A DNA stretch of 64,000 nt from Brasenia schreberi (lineage: Eukaryota > Streptophyta > Magnoliopsida > Nymphaeales > Cabombaceae): NCBI GenBank assembly GCA_036023115.1, contig JAYKKT010000048.1, forward strand, positions 6,640,001 to 6,704,000, given 5' to 3'. Shown here one piece after another: positions 47,869 to 58,434 of the stretch. Within the stretch, counting starts at the first letter, position 1; every line of letters starts with the position of its first letter. Below the pieces are notes generated by a model that was not told the DNA's origin, searched no databases, and worked only from the letters and a program-made list of their open reading frames with translations. The position numbers and the translations under genes were made by a program.

Positions 47869-50700
47869 TTAGATGTCTTTTGTCAAGGGATCAACCAACA
47901 TATCATTAGTGTGCATATAAGATATAAATATCTTATTCCTCTTAAACATATCATGAGCATAGTGGTATTTAACTATTATATGATTGTTTTTAGAGCTATC
48001 AAGTGAACTCTTAATAAGAGTAATTATTATATTGTTATCAAAATAAATCATAATTGGCTCGTTGGATATGTTCAACTTCAAATCACATATGAAGTGGCTT
48101 ATCCAAACGACACTTGTTGCAGTCATACTATAAACAATATACTTAACTTTTTTGTTTATGTAATATTACACGACCTTGTTTCTTGCAAGCCCAAGAAACA
48201 CTATCATCTCTAAATAAGAATATTTGATTAGAGGTTTACTTATTGTCATCTTTGTTCCCAACAATGTCAGTATCTAAATATACTACAACTTTCAATTCAT
48301 CTACTTTAAAGCAAAGTTTTGAATCTTTTGTTCATTTATGATATCTCAAAATCTTTTTGGCAGCTATCTAGTATTGTCAATTATGATTACTTTGATATCT
48401 ACTTATAATACTAACAACAAAGTTGATATCAAATTATGTACACAATATAACATTTATCAAGTTGTCCAAAGCTTTTGTGTAAGGAACATTAAGCTGATTT
48501 TTTCCCTCACTACGATAATCAACCTTACTCAGTTTGATTCCTTTAACAACGGGTGTATTTATAGGTTTGCAATCACCTAATCTATACTTATTAAGGATAT
48601 AATCAATATATATCTCTTCACTCAAACATACAAGTTTAGATTCTCTATTACGAGAAATCTTTATACCCAGAATATATTATGTCTCTACCATATCCTTCAT
48701 TTAAACTTAAAGTTTAACTATGATTTGGTTTTGACAATCAATAAAATGTCATATACATATAATGATAGAATGAGAAAGTGACTCCCACTATTTTAGACAT
48801 AAACAATAGTCAAGTTCATTAGCCACAAATCAAAGTCATACATTTTCATTCTGTGTCAATAAAATATTATCTATATATAATCATAGAATGAAAAAGTAGC
48901 TCCCATTGTTTTAGACATATACAATGGTCAAGTTTATTAGCCACAAATCAAAGTTTTATAATGACATTTTGAAAGGTCAAATACCATTGATAAAATACTT
49001 GTTTTAGGTCATATAGGGATTTCTTTAACTTACAAAGTTTATCTTCCTGACCTTCAACATACTATTTTGGTTGCTACATATAAATGATTTTAAATCACCA
49101 TTTAAGAATATAATCTTTACATCAAGCTTATCTAAATTCAAATCATAAAATCTAGAAATTGTCAGAATAATGAGTATTGATGCAAATTTTGCAATTGGAT
49201 AATGTATATCGGCATAATCTATCTCTTTTTTTTGTGAAAATCCTTTTACAACCAACTTTGCCTTAAATTTATCAATTATTCAATCAAATTTATATTTCTT
49301 TTTAATAATACAACCTTATATCAATATGATGTAAATCTAAATTATAAAATATAGAAATTACCAGAATAATGTGTATGAATGCAAATTTCACAATATGAGA
49401 ATATGTATCTACATAATCTATCTCCACTTTTTGCGAAAATTCTCTTGCAAGCAACCTTACCTTAAATTTATCGATTGTTTCATCGACATTATAGGTTTTT
49501 TTAAAAGCTCATTTACAACCTATGAATTTCCTTCCTTTTAGTAAATTTGTCAATTATTAAACTTGTTTTTTCTCAATGGATTCAATTTCTCCATCCATTA
49601 TTTTTTCCAAGTTTATTAATTTAGATGAATTAATAGTCTATTGATACATCATGTTGTCAGTCAATTTATCTAAATCCACTGAATTATACACTTCATCTAC
49701 TAAGTAAGTGTTGTAATTATTTAAGTATGATTGTATGACTTTAGGTATTTTATATTCACTTAAAGATTCAATTCATTCCAAATGATTATTTGGATAAGAA
49801 TCCATGAGTTCAAATGATGGATCCAGATCCACTAGATCATCAATACTCTACTCATCATTTTCAAGGATGCCATTATTAGTATCTTATAAGAATTCAACAT
49901 ATCTAATTTTTATTAAACCATAGTCCTTTTGATAATATTTATATCTTTTGGAATATTTTTGGTATCTAATAAAAATATATCTCAATGACCTACTATGTAG
50001 TTTATCGCTAAACTGATCAAGGATCTTAATATATGTGATAGATCCCTACCACTAGAGATAACTAAGGTTTGATTTTCTACCAAACTATATCTCATATGGT
50101 ATAGCGAATACAATATTATATGATACTCTATATAATATATACATGACTGAAGTCATTGCTTCTCCCTAAAATACTTTAGGAAGAGAAACATCTATAAACA
50201 TAAACTTAATCATATTTAATAAGGTCTTATTATATCTTTTTGCTATACTATTTTGTTAAAGTATCATGGGTATGATATTTTATTTTAAAATATCAAAATA
50301 TTTATAATATTTTAAGAATTATGTGGAGGTCTATTCACCACTTCTATCAGACTTTAAGACTTTGATTATTTGCCTTAATTATTGATATTCTTTAAATATA
50401 TCTAGTACCTTAGATTTATGTGCTAATATATATATATATTAATATCTTCAATAATCATCTATGAAGCTTATAAAATAAACATTTTCTCAATGAGATCTTA
50501 CCCTAAAAGATTCATACATCTATGTGAATGATTTCTAATAAGATTATTACCCTAATTATTTCTTTAAAAAATATTTTTTTAGTCATTTTCTCTTATGTAC
50601 AGGTTTCACACTTATTAAAAATGTATTCTTAAAACTCAAGGAATAAGTCAAAGTTAACTAATTTCCTCAACTTATTCAAACTTATATGTCATAGTCATTT
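47869..50700 (-). pseudogene. Copia pol remnant (integrase-RT-RNase H)
   Basis: This is the pol part of the element at 47320-55427. RT: 'KGFSQKKEIDYADIHYPIAK' and 'DLNLDKLDVKIIFLNGDLK'. Later RT: 'NKYRLGDCKPINTPVVKGIK'. RNase H: 'SNEPIMIYFDNNIIITLIKS' followed by 'HIIVKYHYAHDMFK' and a final 'HTNDMLVDPLTKDI'. Numerous stops and frame changes. Integrase residues in 49600-50700 are too decayed to place. A short segment around 48740-48960 is repeated ('tgatagaatgag/aaaagt', 'ttagccacaaatcaaagt'). Confidence 0.75.
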
Positions 50701-50853
50701 ATATCATATATTTACATCAATAATAAAGACACAATCAATATAAGAAGAATAAAATGATGCTTCATTATAATAATGTTTAACTTAAACAAATCATGCTCAA
50801 AATATAAAAAGTCAAAAAAAGTTATTCAACTATGTTTTCCCACAATGACTTTT

Positions 50854-52560
50854 ACAACAACAACAACGACAACAACAACTAAGCCTTTTCCCATACTAGA
50901 CGGGGTCAACTACAAGGATTCTTTGTTTTCACAGAGCCCTATCATGTGTCATGTTAGCAGTTAACTGACAATAAGCTGATCATTATTTATTATTTCTTTC
51001 CAACACTTTTGTGGTCGTTCTCTACCTCTTTTAATACTTTCCAAATTTAGTTTTTCATACCTTCTTACATGTTCTTCTTTTGATCCTTTTTCTATATGTC
51101 CAAATCATCTTAAATGATATTCTCAAATTTTACCCTCTATTGGTGTCACTCGTAATTTGTTTCTAATAACCTCATTATGTATACGGTCTTTTCTTGTATG
51201 ACCACTCATCTATCTCAACATCTTTATTTCTGTCAGAGACATCTTTTGTACATGTTGATGATTAACTGCCCAATACTCAAAACCATAAAACATGACAAGT
51301 CTAATTGCTGCTCTATAATATTTACCTTTTAACTTTAATGGTATCTTCTTATCACAAAGAATACTTGATGCTCCTCTCCATTTTAACTAACCAACATTAA
51401 TTCTATGAGTAACATCTCTATAAGTTCTTCTATCATTCTAAAAATTGACCTTAGGTATTTAAAACTTTTCTTTTGGAGGATGTAATGTGTGTCAATTTTA
51501 ATTTATATGTCCGCTGAAGTAACCAAATGATCAAACTTACATTCCATATATTCTGTCTTTGTTCTACTAAGTCAGAGGCCTTCACTTTTTAATGTTTCTC
51601 TCCATAGTTCCAATTTTCTATTAACTTTTTCCTTAGACTCCTCCACTAACACAATGTCATATGCAAATAACATACATCAAGGTACTTCATCTTAAATATG
51701 TTTTGTTAACTCATCAATCACCATTATAAATAAATATGAACTTAAAGTTGATCATTGATGTAACTGAATATTAACTTCAAAGAAGTTTGTCATTCTTTCA
51801 TGAGTCCTCACACATGTTTTTGTACCATCGTACATGTTTCTTATAAGGTTAATGTATGTCAATGGGATACCTTTGTTTTTAAGGTTATCCAAAGAACCTC
51901 CCTTAGTACCCTAATAATAAGCTTTTTCTAGATCAATAAATATAATGTGAACGTCTTTTTTTTTTGCTCTACAATGTTCTATAAGATGTCTCAAAAGGTG
52001 AATCACTTCAATAGTAGATCTACTCGGTATGAATCCAAATTAGTTCTCTGTTGTACTCGATACTTGTCTTAACCTACGTTCGATAATTATTTCTCATAAT
52101 TTCATAGTATGGCTCATTAACTTGATACCCCGATAATCTGCACAATTCTGAATGTCTCCTTTTTTCTTATATATTGGTATAAGTGTACTTGCTCTTCATT
52201 CCTCGGGTATCTTTTGGTTTCTTCATATTTCATTAAATAGTCTTGTGAGACAATTGATTCCTATTTCTCCTAGTGTTTTCCAAACTTCTATAGGAATATT
52301 GTTTGGTCCTACCGACTTACCACCTTTAATATGTTTAAGAGCCTCTTTGACTTCATTCTTTTGAATACGTCGGTAGAAATTGTGGTTTATATACTTTTCT
52401 AATTTAAGTAACTCTCCTAAGGTAATACTAACATCTTTATTTTCATTAAAAAACTTATAAAAATAGTTTTTCCATCTATTTCTTATATCATCATTTGCCA
52501 CTAGAATTTTTTCTTCCTCGTCTTTAATGCATTTAACATAATTAAGATCTTTTCTTCACC
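50854..52560 (-). mobile_element. RTE-type LINE inserted in the Copia element
   Basis: Minus-strand reading starts near 52560 with 'KDEEEKILVANDDIRNRWKN' and continues 'LKHIKGGKSVGPNNIPIEVW' and the RT and C-terminal domains collinear with the LINE at 4823-6235. It extends about 330 bp further 5' than that copy. The 3' end (left) has GACCCCGTCTAGTATGGG, AAAAGGCTTAGTTG and a run of TTG triplets (50854-50877 as ACAACAACA). Stops are present. The exact insertion duplication could not be found. Confidence 0.85.
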
Positions 52561-54261
52561 AAGGCCGGCACCAACACAGGATTGTGCGTAATAGAAATCA
52601 CAATTAATAAATCAGTAAGTGCAACTAGTGTGCCTTTTATAAAAATCATAAAAGCCACAACCCCTAAAGAATCAACAAAAGAATTATTTCTCATGTAAAC
52701 TTAATGTTGTGTAGGCTTGTATTCCTTCAGGTACATAACTCCCTCTTTGCTATTGAGATGTGTTTGATCGCTCCAGAATCGATCCACCAACCAATCATAA
52801 GATGGTTCAAATATAAGCATTTAGAAATAACACATATTATGTTTTACTTCTTGTTCAAGTCGTGACGTTGATTGTTGTCACCAACAGTCTTGTTTGTAGT
52901 GTCTCATTTCCCGTAATTAAAGCAATTGATTTGAGAAATGGGTTAGTGTAATTTTTTTTAAAATTGACTGCCCTTCTTATTATATTTATCACTTTTTATT
53001 TGGTTTTCTTTTATTTTGGTTATTTTTAGATCTAGTCTATAAATCATCTTAAGCAACTAACATTTTTCTCTTTTCCTCATGTCCTCATGTTTATATATTC
53101 TTGTTTAATTGCTAGTTTCAAATGCAGTTCAAAGAGGGTAAAGTTAGACCCGAGTCTAAGGGCTATGGTCACCATATTCTATGAAGAGAGAAGACTATTC
53201 AAGATAGTGGATATTTGCATGGTTCATGGATGACTCACTTAATTACAACTAAGTCCTTAGCAATAACTAGTATTTGGTTTACATGTTCAATTATATTTTT
53301 TATTCTTTCATTTTATGAGAATTATACTTTCCAAGGAGTAGTAACAAGGAGTTTAACTATAGTATTATATTTAGGTATTATAGAGTCAAGTAGCTCTTTA
53401 ACAATTTTGTATTCTTCGAAGACCCTAATCAAAGAATCCTCCATGTATGTAAGCATAATAATGATGGCTATTGTGTTATCTTTAATAAAAGTTATATATA
53501 TATATATATATTCTTTCTATCTTGCATTTGGTATAGTCTAACACCCTCTGAGGTTAAGGCCAATGGAATTCTCCTTTTTTATGTTTGAAAATTTACATTA
53601 CTTAATTTTTCTATCTTTGTCAACTTAGAAACACAAATTTTGGTTATCATTTTTAAATGTTTGGCAAAGATAACAATAAGAGAGTCTATATATTTCAAAT
53701 GAGAAACAATAATCAAGCAACACATAAAACAAATTAAAACTAACTCCATTAAACAAATAATGAAAACTAGCCAAACACTAAATTGTAATAACTTAAATAT
53801 CTAAGTACTAAACTTTAAATATATCCAAGCACCTATCTATAATATCAAACCAACGGCAGGTATAATTTGAAAATAAGCAAAATTTAGATAGATTCATTAA
53901 TTTTAGAACAAATCTAGGGATATTATAGTAAAATTCCGTATTTGCTATTTTTGTAATTCTTTATACAATTAATGGGCATCTTGTTAATTTTATCTATTTG
54001 TCTGTTTTGTTAGTTTTATCAAATGGATAGAATAATAAAATCATATTTTGAGTTATTCTATATATTAAGTAAACAGTTCAAGGCCAAACTATAAATCTAT
54101 CCTATGACGTTTATGTAATTCTGTAAATTGTTTAAGGGCAGAAATGTAATTTTACCAAATGACAATTATGTGAATTTAACATAGAAAAAAGATAGTAAAA
54201 AGCACTATAATCAACATTTTGTAATTTTCAAAATATATAAAGACAATAAAGTAAATTCACA

Positions 54262-54640
54262 TATTGCCTATAATTTAAACTAACTGCCAAAGGGCAAAAC
54301 TATACAAACACATGCTCAAGGTTATTATCATCATTTTATACAAAATATCTTAACTAAACTATAATTTTGATGACAGATGGTGATTTTACCCTCTATCAAG
54401 GGCACAATTGAAACTTCACCTTTGCTATGAGGGGCATAATTATGTGAAGTTTGATTTTACCCATACTTTATACTAACTACCAAAGAACAAAACTATACAA
54501 ACACATGCTCAAGGATATTAACGTCATTTGATACAAAAATATCTTGACTAAACTATAATTTTGCTGAATACTAAATAATGATTTTACCCTTTATTAGAGG
54601 CAAACTTCACCTTTGCCAATAGGGGCATAATAGTCATTTT
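54262..54640. repeat. Tandem duplication, period 193 bp
   Basis: 'actatacaaacacatgctcaagg' occurs at about 54299 and 54492. The two units share 'aactaaactataattttg', 'gattttaccct' and 'ttcacctttgc.a..aggggcataat'. It lies in the gag/leader part of the Copia element or in an insertion within it. Confidence 0.8.
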
Positions 54641-55104
54641 GTCTACCGTGCAAATCAGTTCACATGGATCAAGGCAGTTTTGTCCAAAAATTGTGGTAGA
54701 GGTTGTTTACCGCTTGTGGTTTCATCTCTTAATTGCTTCTGGTTGTCTCTCTCTTATACTACTTCTAGCAGTCTCTTTTTGACTGTTTCTATTAGTGTAT
54801 TGGACTAAGAGGCAGAGGAGAGAAGGGGAGAACTAAGAGATGACGAAGAGTTCTCTTCTCTTTGTTTCATCTCTGTCAATGTCATGATCACAAAGAATTT
54901 TTTTGTATTTTCTCTTATCAAGTTTTTTCTTCTTTTCATTTTTTGTATTTTCTTGTAGAGATAACAAAAAACTAGAAACCCTTTTGTTTTTGTTTCAGTT
55001 TTTACTATTTTAAGAAACAATGATTTTTTGTTTCTTTCTTTTCTTAACTCCTCTCTCTTGGATCATAAAAACATGCCTTTATAACATAGCAATGGAATCA
55101 TAAA

Positions 55105-55116
55105 GCTTTGATACCA
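55105..55116 (-). other. Primer-binding site of the Copia element
   Basis: TGGTATCAAAGC in minus sense, one base from the LTR end. It is one base different from the usual plant Copia PBS complementary to initiator tRNA-Met. Confidence 0.85.
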
Positions 55117-55117
55117 A

Positions 55118-55427
55118 TGAAGAGCAGTGATATTAAAATTAGTTATCCGTAGAGGCCACACGATAAGACTTGTATAAAAATTCATTGTCATAAACAAGTG
55201 TAAACTCGTTTATACATCTAAGCTTTTCATTCCTCATGATTTTTTCTCTTAACTTTTCATTTAAGTTTTTTTATTTGTTAAGAGATGTTAGTTAATTTTT
55301 GATAAAATAAAAGTTTTATTTTAATGTTTTTATCTTTTAAAAAGATATCTCAAAAACTCCGAGAAAAAGACTCTTCTTTTCCAATTTTTCGAGTGTTGTA
55401 CTTAAAGAGGCCACACCATAACTTACG
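55118..55427 (-). repeat. 5' LTR of minus-strand Copia element
   Basis: 310 bp, collinear with 47320-47634. The outer TG has decayed to CG at 55426-55427, while the inner CA (plus-strand 'tg' at 55118) is intact beside the PBS. Confidence 0.8.
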
Positions 55428-57090
55428 GTAGAGTCTATCTCTACCAAGTTGTGTTGAGACTTCTCCATGAGACTCTTTAGGCCCACATTTCCATCCCTTC
55501 AAGTTGTCCCTATTTGTGGTTGTGGATTGGGGACTCCGTCGAGGCAGGTCGTGGGTGGTAGCAGTTGAGTGTAGTTCACCTGTTGCTAGGGTAGTCGGTC
55601 CAAGAATGAATACCTTTGGTCCCATTTCCTGACGATCTTACTACAGGTCTATTTGTGTCATGTCCATAGCCGGATCCAGGGCCTGATCTCGGTTGTGGTT
55701 GCTGTTAAACCGGAGTAGGGAAGATCGGTAGAGATAGCACCGGTCCTTGGAAAAACATCACTAGGCCTGCGTGCAAGAGTCAGCCGAAAAGATCCGCCCT
55801 ATTGTTGTGGTTTTCATTCAGAAACATGGCTCCCTTGGGTGCCCGATCTGTTGATTGTAGTTGTTATTTCATTTGTAAGACATTGTCCAAGGGTTGATGC
55901 TCCTCCTTGAGATCAAAGGGAAAATTGTGGCGGATCATGGTCAGATCTGTTGAGGAAAATTGTGGTTTTGATTGTCGGAAGACGTTGGATCTCCAACCTG
56001 ATTTCCATCTGGTCTTTCTATGGCTAGATTTGAGGAAAAATCGATTGGATCTCGCTCGCAAACCAAGAGACATTGCACATTGGGACCTGCAGAAGATCCA
56101 ACTTTCGATTTGGGGGAAGGTCAGCCCATCCGAAAAGACCCACCCATCTGAAATTCAAATCTCGCCTTTGAATTTCAAAAACCTCCCCTAATCAAGGGGA
56201 GTTTGGCAGATAAGGAAGGCCTTTAAGAAGGCAAAGTGGAGAAGACTTACACCAGATGAGAAGCTTTTGACATTTTCGAAAGGAAGTTTAAGAAGGACGT
56301 CTCCATTTGGTTCTCGAGAGAGAGGTTCTTGGAGGAGTCATTCCATCCTTGTTGGTGAAAGACCACCCGCAAGGAAGGAGACCAGATATCATTGTCGGAC
56401 GTGGATTCCTTGCAGCCCTGGGGGTCGTTTCTGTGGATGTGGTCGAAGACTCCTCGCTCAAGGTAGGAAATATATGAGTGGCCTTGAACACCGCCGCTTA
56501 CCTGTACCCTCGGTTGGGATAGCCGGGGCTGACACTTGCGAGTTTGGATGTCCGTTGTTGGATCATGCCAAGCTCCTTGCTGTTGAAGACCTGGAGGTCT
56601 GGAGGGTGAGAGCGAGACTCTAACAGAGTGCCTATTGTCTATCCCTAGCAGGTGACAAACAAGGGAGGTTCGGCAAACCCTGTAACAGAAGCATACCCCT
56701 ACCTGGTCACCTGCCAAGTACCATCGTCCACCAGTAGCCAAGGGCAGTCAATGATGGTTTAGTTAACCCTGCCGATTAGCAGTCGAGGCACCTGCCATGG
56801 TCCATACCAGGTCCCAGTGATCAGCCACCGACCCAGAAGACACACCTTTGGCCATGACGGCCATGGAACGCCTTTCAAACACGCTAAAAGCAGTGATATT
56901 ATAATTGATGATGTTATACATAAGAGATCAAGTCCTCCAATGCATAAGTAGGGAATGATAGAGTTCCTACACTGGGTTCGACAAAAGACACTGAGAAAGC
57001 TACACTAATTGAACAGTTAATCAACTTGCGCCTTCATGACCCAAGGGGAATACAAAGCCATGCGGAAGAAGAAGGGGCATGACCCTCATA
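55428..57090. other. GC-richer retroelement interior, unassigned
   Basis: 55430-56780 is less AT-rich than its surroundings and has open stretches on both strands (for example 56247-56741 minus and 56267-56623 plus). No RT, integrase, protease or gag motif was recognised. Its position before a PPT-like tract and an LTR-like sequence suggests it is the 3' interior of a plus-strand LTR element. Confidence 0.35.
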
Positions 57091-57103
57091 AGGGGAAGCA
57101 GGG

Positions 57104-57503
57104 TGTTGGGATTAATTTAACAAAAAGGACATGACAATTAGATAGGTGAAAGGTTCCTTGAAGAGCCGGCACCAACACCAGGCATATTTAAGCTTGAAGA
57201 CATAGAGGAGAGTGAGAGCAAGGTGGGAGTTGGGGACTCCTTTGTTGGTTGTCTTTCTCATCTACGCCTTGAAGAATAGACCTAGATATCAAGTAGGTTA
57301 AGCCATCAGGAGACATCATTGTAGTATCCCATGGACTCCTCTCTAAACCTATTGTATTTAGTCAACCATTGATTAATAAAGAGACCTCCTTTGAAGCTTT
57401 ATTATCTCGTGTTCATTATTGATTCCTTGCACAAACCGTGGTTACATGCTTCCGCATCATCTTTATACTGTGTGTTCATGGTTGATTGAAGGGCTGGTTA
57501 ACA
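57104..57503 (+). mobile_element. Candidate LTR (solo or 3')
   Basis: It starts TGTTGGGATT, ends GGTTAACA, and is 400 bp long. A purine-rich AGGGGAAGCAGGG (57091-57103) directly precedes it, as a PPT would. An 'attaataaagag' poly(A)-type signal lies inside at about 57370. Flanks CAGGG and CCGGG agree at four of five bases, so a solo LTR is the alternative. Confidence 0.5.
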
Positions 57504-57509
57504 CCGGGT

Positions 57510-57590
57510 GCTAAGAGGTGTCAACTACGTGGATTCTTTGACATTGTTGGGATCTATCTTATGTCATATTCGTAAATTAACTACCCCAAA
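57510..57590 (-). mobile_element. RTE-type LINE 3' fragment
   Basis: 'tcaactacgtggattctttg' and the following 50 bp match the 3' UTR part of the LINE at 50890-50970. Confidence 0.55.
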
Positions 57591-58112
57591 AAACTTTCTT
57601 GGAATCATCAACAAAGCACGAGATAACCGGCACAATGAAAGCAAACAAGAGGGGATTCAAAAGTTGCAGATCAACTAGAATTATACGATAGCACGAGATA
57701 CCACAACCTCCTCGGGCTTTGATCTATTACATTGCTTCACACGCTTCGCTGCTTGTTCATCTAATTGTCTCGGTTCCACTCCTTTTCATCAAAAGCACCA
57801 TAAAAAAAAATTGGCTACTCATTCCATCCACACGCTCTGTTTTGAATGCAAAGGATAACAAAATTGACTTAACCATCTTGTGCACAAACAAGCAAATTTA
57901 CCATTACATTAACCAACAACGTGTAAAAGATACCCATTTTGGTTCACACCAAAGGCACAAAGAGATCCACTTGGGAACAAACAAACCAGGACGTATATAT
58001 GAAAACACAAATTTTAGCTACATCCACAGTATAGCTGCACATACATATGAGATAGGTTTATATAGAATTTTGCACACAGACGAGCCTTAAAGTCAAAGCT
58101 TAGAACTTAGAA
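57591..58112 (-). other. 3' flank of the PLAC8-like gene
   Basis: Probably downstream sequence of the PLAC8-like gene (minus sense). A plus-strand open frame of 123 codons (57719-58090) shows no family resemblance. No terminator or poly(A) site could be chosen. Confidence 0.3.
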
Positions 58113-58434
58113 CCAATACAGATTAACTTACATGGCTAGAGTCCACGACCCATAGTTTGTTCCACAGGAGGAACCATGACCAACAGAGAGCAGCTGGAGA
58201 AACCAGGATGAGGCACCCGACGGTGCAACTCTCTGCCCTCCTGACAACGGCAGCAAGTATGGCAAAAGAAATGCCAATACAGATCAACTTACATGGCTAG
58301 AGTCCACGACCCATAGTTTGTTCCACAGGAGGAACCATGACCAACAGAGAGCAGCTGGAGAAACCAGGATGAGGCACCCGACGGTGCAACTCTCTGCCCT
58401 CCTGACAACGGCAGCAGGTATGGCAAAAGAAATG
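58113..58434. repeat. 161-bp tandem duplication covering the 3' coding end of the PLAC8-like gene
   Basis: 58113-58273 and 58274-58434 differ at only a few positions (for example 'gattaactt' versus 'gatcaactt', 'gcaagtatgg' versus 'gcaggtatgg'). The 58274-58434 copy contains the last ~46 codons and stop of the gene. The 58113-58273 copy lies after the stop in minus sense and repeats that coding sequence as non-translated DNA. Confidence 0.92.

Larger units (their letters stand above)
47320..55427 (-). mobile_element. Ty1/copia retrotransposon with two LTRs, PBS and PPT, interrupted by a LINE
   Basis: The LTRs are 47320-47634 and 55118-55427. The PBS TGGTATCAAAGC lies at 55105-55116 (minus sense), one base inside the 5' LTR. 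The PPT lies at 47635-47644. Internal order on the minus strand: gag with a decayed zinc knuckle near 52900, then (after the LINE at 50854-52560) integrase-to-RT sequence with 'VVKGFSQKKEIDYADIHYPI' and 'DVKIIFLNGDLK' near 49100-49255, the RT C-terminal part at 48434-48625 ('DYILNKYRLGDCKPINTPVV'), and RNase H at 47869-48126 ending 'ADMLVDPLTK'-like. All domains carry stops. The LTRs are clearly diverged, so the element is old. No matching 5-bp target duplication was found (flanks GATCT and GTAGA). Confidence 0.82.

Noticed and set aside
47315..55432. 5-bp target duplication for the Copia element
   Set aside because: Flanks GATCT and GTAGA do not match, so no duplication is claimed.
56247..56741. 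164-codon minus-strand protein
   Set aside because: Overlaps an open plus-strand frame of similar length; neither has a recognised domain, and the GC-richer composition alone explains the open frames.
57719..58090. 123-codon plus-strand gene
   Set aside because: Lies in the 3' flank of the PLAC8-like gene, has low-complexity composition, and no family resemblance.
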